Positions 4,949 to 7,589 of a DNA stretch of 7,589 bases are shown here, piece by piece. Position 1 is the first letter of the stretch. The number at the start of each line of letters is the position of its first letter. Both the position numbers and the translations under genes were made by a program. The stretch is taken from NCBI GenBank assembly GCA_003132905.1, contig PKZC01000056.1:10392-17980 (forward strand), given 5' to 3'. Below the pieces are notes generated by a model that saw only the letters and a program-made list of their open reading frames with translations, made no database searches and had not been told where the DNA came from. Origin of the DNA: Bryobacterales bacterium (GTDB lineage Bacteria > Acidobacteriota > Terriglobia > Bryobacterales > Bryobacteraceae).

Positions 4949-6121
4949 ATGTCTACCCTCACGCCGACGCCCACACCGAAGTTGCCAGTTCAACGGCAAT
5001 CGCAAGCTGGCGTGACCATCCTGGCGGTGGCCGCAATTATCGCGCTGCTCTATTACGGCCGGGTATTCTTCATCACGATGGTGGTGGCGGCTACCATCGC
5101 CTTCCTGCTGGATCCGTTGTTGACGCCGTTGCTGAAGCTTCGGATGCCCCGCGCAGTAGCCAGTTTTATCGTTTGCAGCGTCGCACTGCTGGTTTTGTAC
5201 TTGTTTGGACTGGGGCTCTATACGCAGGTGGCAGGTTTTGAGCAGGAGCTTCCGACGTTCAGCCAGCGGATGAACGAACTAGTGGATAACGTGGCCGCGC
5301 GCGTGGACGACGTAGAGAAACGAACCTACCAGGTGATGATCCCGAAGCGTTTTCAGGACGCACAGCCATTGCCGGGAGATCCAGCGCCCGATACAGCGCG
5401 GAGGAGGCGGGGAAGCAAGCTTGTGGAAGCGCCGCCCGTGCCCGCGCAGATTCCCGAAGTTCGCATTCATAGCGAACCGACGCCACTGCTCACGTATGTC
5501 TATGGGTACGTCCGGTCCTTCTACGACGTTTTGCTGATGGCCAGCTTCGTCCCGTTCCTGGTGTATTTCATGCTCAGCTGGCGCGACCACATGCGGCGCA
5601 GTTTTCTGTATCTGTTCAGCGGATCCGAGCGCCAGGTGGTGGGAAAAAGCTGGCAGGGAGTGGCCGACATGGTGCGGGCTTATGTGATCGGGAATTTTAT
5701 TCTCGGATTGATATTGGCCACCATCAGCTGCTCGTTCTTCTTCGCCATTCGTCTTCCCTATTGGCCGCTGGTGGGACCGTTAAGCGGCTTTCTTAGTTTG
5801 GTGCCATACGTGGGTCTGCCGCTCGCTATGATCCCGGCCCTGGCGGCGGGATTGATCGTATACAACCAGCCGACAGTTTACGTGATGATTGCGGTGGTGG
5901 TAGCGGTGCTGCATCTGGTGGCGATGAATTTGCTCTATCCCAAAGTGGTGGGGTCGCGCGTGCATCTGAATCCGCTGGTGGTGACGGTGGCGCTGATGTT
6001 CTGGGGCACCATCTGGGGCGGCATTGGATTGCTGTTGGCCATTCCGATCACGGCGGGCATCAAAGCCGTCTGCGATAATGTCACCAGCCTGCATGGCTAC
6101 GGCAGATTACTGGGAGATTAG
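4949..6121 (+). CDS. AI-2E family transporter (PF01594 membrane protein)
   Basis: A 390-residue polytopic inner-membrane protein of the AI-2E/UPF0118 family, whose members include proposed autoinducer-2 exporters and Na+/H+ antiporters; the actual cargo here is unknown. Hydrophobic segments occur at about 22-36, 39-57, 70-92, 192-210, 244-268, 272-301, 309-329 and 341-368, giving the usual eight-helix pattern. Family signatures are LVPYVGLPLAMIPALAAG (284-301) and PKVVGSRVHLNPLVV (331-345) followed by FWGTIWGGIGLLLAIP (351-366). Between helices 3 and 4 is a soluble loop with a basic, proline-rich patch RRRRGSKLVEAPPVPAQIP (151-169), more polar than expected. I chose ATG 4949: the frame is open back to 4481, but that upstream part crosses the tandem repeat and runs antisense through ruvX, and the family normally begins shortly before the first membrane helix. 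It heads the divergent plus-strand unit; the next gene begins 18 bp after its stop. Confidence 0.92.
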   Translation: MSTLTPTPTPKLPVQRQSQAGVTILAVAAIIALLYYGRVFFITMVVAATIAFLLDPLLTPLLKLRMPRAVASFIVCSVALLVLYLFGLGLYTQVAGFEQELPTFSQRMNELVDNVAARVDDVEKRTYQVMIPKRFQDAQPLPGDPAPDTARRRRGSKLVEAPPVPAQIPEVRIHSEPTPLLTYVYGYVRSFYDVLLMASFVPFLVYFMLSWRDHMRRSFLYLFSGSERQVVGKSWQGVADMVRAYVIGNFILGLILATISCSFFFAIRLPYWPLVGPLSGFLSLVPYVGLPLAMIPALAAGLIVYNQPTVYVMIAVVVAVLHLVAMNLLYPKVVGSRVHLNPLVVTVALMFWGTIWGGIGLLLAIPITAGIKAVCDNVTSLHGYGRLLGD

Positions 6122-6139
6122 CGCGCTTCGCTGCTGCTC

Positions 6140-6634
6140 ATGAGCAAACGGCTTTTGATTTTTTTTGGCATCGGCGTGGTTGCAGTCGCAATCGCTGTAG
6201 TGGTGATCGTGACCGCCAACAAAGGATCGCATCTTGAATTGCAGGGCAAAATCCTGAAAGTGCGCACGGGAGCGCTGGGCGAAGGGAATAGCATCGCGGT
6301 GATGGATTTTCGCGTGTTGAATCCGTCGGATCTGCCTTTCACCGTACGTAACGTGGAGATCAGCCTGGAGAAGGCGAACGGAGAGATGGAAGACGGCGCC
6401 ACCATATCGAAGAGCGATTTGAAGCAGCTGTTCCAATACAATCGTTTCCTGGGCGATCAATACAACGAAGGGTTGGGGTTGCAAGACGCGATTGCACCAC
6501 ACGCCACCGTGGATCGCATGGTGGCAGCGCACTTTGAAGTGAGCGATGAAGAACTGGAGAAAGCCAAAGCGGTGCACGTGAGTATTCAGGATATGAATGG
6601 TCCGCTGTGGGAGACCAGCCACAGCATTCACTAA
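6140..6634 (+). CDS. Membrane-anchored hypothetical protein, LEA/WHy-like
   Basis: A 164-residue protein with a single N-terminal hydrophobic segment (about 4-26) after a short basic start (MSKR), suggesting a signal anchor with the remainder outside the cytoplasm. The body contains VMDFRVLNPSDLPFTVRNVEISLE (54-77), which reads like the WHy/LEA14-type beta-sandwich pattern (F-x-V-x-N-P-x-x-x-P-x-x-V). That resemblance is a pattern impression, not a proven homology. It has no Cys lipobox and no enzyme motif. It lies 18 bp after the AI-2E family gene and overlaps the start of the GT9 gene, so all three are probably co-transcribed. No clear Shine-Dalgarno precedes the ATG. A role in the envelope is inferred from its anchor and neighbours only. 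Confidence 0.75.
   Translation: MSKRLLIFFGIGVVAVAIAVVVIVTANKGSHLELQGKILKVRTGALGEGNSIAVMDFRVLNPSDLPFTVRNVEISLEKANGEMEDGATISKSDLKQLFQYNRFLGDQYNEGLGLQDAIAPHATVDRMVAAHFEVSDEELEKAKAVHVSIQDMNGPLWETSHSIH
6588..6591 (+). promoter_or_regulatory. Ribosome binding site deciding the GT9 start
   Basis: AGGA with five bases to the ATG at 6597 supports the upstream start inside the preceding gene, over the TTG at 6636, which has no purine-rich sequence at suitable distance. Four bases is a short match and could be chance. Confidence 0.45.
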
Positions 6635-7448
6635 GTTGCCTTCGCACCGGCTGATCATTCGTCCCGGAGGCATCGGCGATTGTATCCTTTCGCTGCCGGC
6701 CATTGAGTTCCTTCAAGCGGATTACACCGAAATCTGGGTTCCGTCTGCAATCGTGCCGCTGATTCGTTTTGCTCCTGCGCGCGCCATTGCGTCGACGGGA
6801 ATCGATTTGCTGGGATTGCCGGGAGTAGACCCGCCCGCCGGTTTGCTCGCCAAGCTTCGGTCCTTCGATTCGATTGTCTCGTGGTACGGCGCGAATCGTC
6901 CGGAGTTTCGCGATTCGGTGGATTCGCTGGGATTGCCGTTTCTATTTCTGGATGCGCTGCCCGATCCGAGCGCGAAGATTCATGCGGCGGATTTTTTTCT
7001 GACGCAAGCCGGCGGCGAGGGTGTGGCTGTGCCGCGAATCCGGTGCGAGCCGCGGGTTGCGGGTAACTTCGCAGTGATCCATCCGTTTTCAGGCAGCGCG
7101 CGAAAGAATTGGCCGCTGGAGCGGTTTCGCGAAGTGGCGGCGGGGCTGTCGATTCCGGTGCGATGGTGCGCCGGCCCCGAGGAAGCGATCGAGAATGCGG
7201 TGCGGTTCGAAAATTTGTATGAACTGGCGTGCTGGCTTGCGACCGCGCGCGTCTACATCGGCAACGATTCTGGAATCACGCATCTTGGAGCAGCAGTAGG
7301 GACGCCGGTGGTAGCGATCTTCGGGCCAACCGATCCGGCAGTATGGGCGCCAAGAGGGGAAAGAGTGTCGGTGGCAAGTGGAAAGTTGGAAGAGATCATG
7401 ATCGATCAGGTGTTAGGTTTAGTCCAGGCGTTTGCGGAAACGCAATGA
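6597..7448 (+). CDS. Glycosyltransferase family 9 protein (heptosyltransferase-like)
   Basis: A 283-residue GT-B fold glycosyltransferase of family 9, which transfers heptose or another sugar from a nucleotide donor to lipopolysaccharide core or a related surface glycan at the inner face of the cytoplasmic membrane. N-terminal domain: LIIRPGGIGDCILSLPAI (19-36), the acceptor-side loop. C-terminal domain: IHPFSGSARKNWP (161-173) and the donor-site stretch GNDSGITHLGAAVGTP (222-237) followed by FGPTDPAVWAP (242-252). It is shorter than typical WaaC/WaaF (about 320-350), with a compact middle, but the signatures are intact. The ATG at 6597 has AGGA five bases upstream and overlaps the preceding gene by 38 bp; a TTG at 6636, two bases after that gene's stop, is the alternative and would begin MPSHRLIIRPG. 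The 3' end overlaps, antisense, the end of the opposing ABC-2 permease gene by 30 bp. Acceptor and sugar are not assignable. Confidence 0.9.
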   Translation: MVRCGRPATAFTKLPSHRLIIRPGGIGDCILSLPAIEFLQADYTEIWVPSAIVPLIRFAPARAIASTGIDLLGLPGVDPPAGLLAKLRSFDSIVSWYGANRPEFRDSVDSLGLPFLFLDALPDPSAKIHAADFFLTQAGGEGVAVPRIRCEPRVAGNFAVIHPFSGSARKNWPLERFREVAAGLSIPVRWCAGPEEAIENAVRFENLYELACWLATARVYIGNDSGITHLGAAVGTPVVAIFGPTDPAVWAPRGERVSVASGKLEEIMIDQVLGLVQAFAETQ

Positions 7449-7589
7449 GCTGAGCGTAAGAATGACAACGCCGAAGATTGCCAGGGCGAGCATTTGCGGC
7501 CACAGGACCGAGACGCCGCTGCCTTTCAGGAACAGGCCGCGGACGATCTCCATGAAATACCGCACGGGATTGAGGAGCGTCAGATATTG
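7419..7589 (-). CDS. ABC-2 type transporter permease, C-terminal end (partial)
   Basis: The reverse strand is open from the right edge to a TAA at 7419-7421 (reverse complement of TTA), giving the last 56 residues of a protein that enters from outside the window. The fragment begins QYLTLLNPVRYFMEIVRGLF, the well-known NP-x-R-Y-F-x-E-I-x-R-G-x-F-L-K-G signature before the last helix of ABC-2 permeases (YhhJ/YbhR-type exporters), and then has one hydrophobic helix (about residues 28-48: VLWPQMLALAIFGVVILTLSS) and a basic cytoplasmic tail ending RFRKRLD. It is an inner-membrane subunit of an ATP-driven exporter; the cargo is unknown and the ATPase gene would be expected upstream, off the window. 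Its 3' end overlaps the end of the GT9 gene on the other strand by 30 bp, so the two units converge without an intergenic terminator. Confidence 0.85.
   Translation of the reverse strand, partial: QYLTLLNPVRYFMEIVRGLFLKGSGVSVLWPQMLALAIFGVVILTLSSLRFRKRLD

Noticed and set aside
4589..5005. Minus-strand frame with CGFFMT repeats over the tandem array.
   Set aside because: It is the reverse reading of the 18-bp repeat and then overlaps ruvX in another frame; no plausible protein.
6107..6716. Minus-strand open frames opposite the LEA-like gene (up to 198 codons).
   Set aside because: His/Gln/Arg-rich shadow translations without domains; the plus-strand protein has a sensible membrane anchor and fits the operon spacing.

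Overview
This is a compact, moderately GC-rich bacterial chromosomal window carrying parts of at least four transcription units and almost no non-coding DNA. The gene mix suggests an Acidobacteria-like organism (Solibacter/Bryobacter type): a bacterial inositol-3-phosphate synthase beside an atypical SDR, a Uma2-family protein, an acetoin-utilization/class IV-type histone deacetylase homologue, a LEA-like anchored protein and a GT9 glycosyltransferase. That placement is inference from content and style; there is no rRNA or marker gene here to prove it.

Left part, plus strand (1-1829): the 3' end of inositol-3-phosphate synthase overlaps a 350-aa NAD-dependent epimerase/dehydratase, whose stop overlaps the start of a Uma2-family (PD-(D/E)XK fold) protein. 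This looks like one co-directional unit. Middle part, minus strand (4749 down to 1826): ruvX, mltG, an HDAC-like deacetylase and a small nucleotidyltransferase-fold protein follow each other with 4-bp overlap, 15-bp gap and 0-bp gap, so they are almost certainly one operon. The two units converge on a shared CTAG in which both stop codons overlap.

The only real intergenic stretch (4750-4948, about 200 bp) separates ruvX from a divergent plus-strand unit. It holds four tandem copies of an 18-bp repeat and a spaced 8-bp inverted repeat. The divergent unit (4949-7448) encodes an AI-2E family (PF01594) membrane protein, a small membrane-anchored LEA/WHy-like protein and a GT9 (heptosyltransferase-like) glycosyltransferase. 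It converges, with a 30-bp antisense overlap, on the C-terminal end of an ABC-2 type transporter permease running in from the right edge.

Functionally the window is mostly housekeeping and envelope biology: inositol metabolism, Holliday-junction/rRNA processing nuclease fold (RuvX), peptidoglycan chain termination (MltG), a membrane permease, surface glycan transfer and an exporter. I see no phage, IS, CRISPR, tRNA or rRNA. Nothing here clearly amounts to a new system. The most noteworthy element is the in-frame 18-bp tandem repeat in the divergent promoter region; second is the uncharacterised NTase-fold/Uma2 convergent pair.
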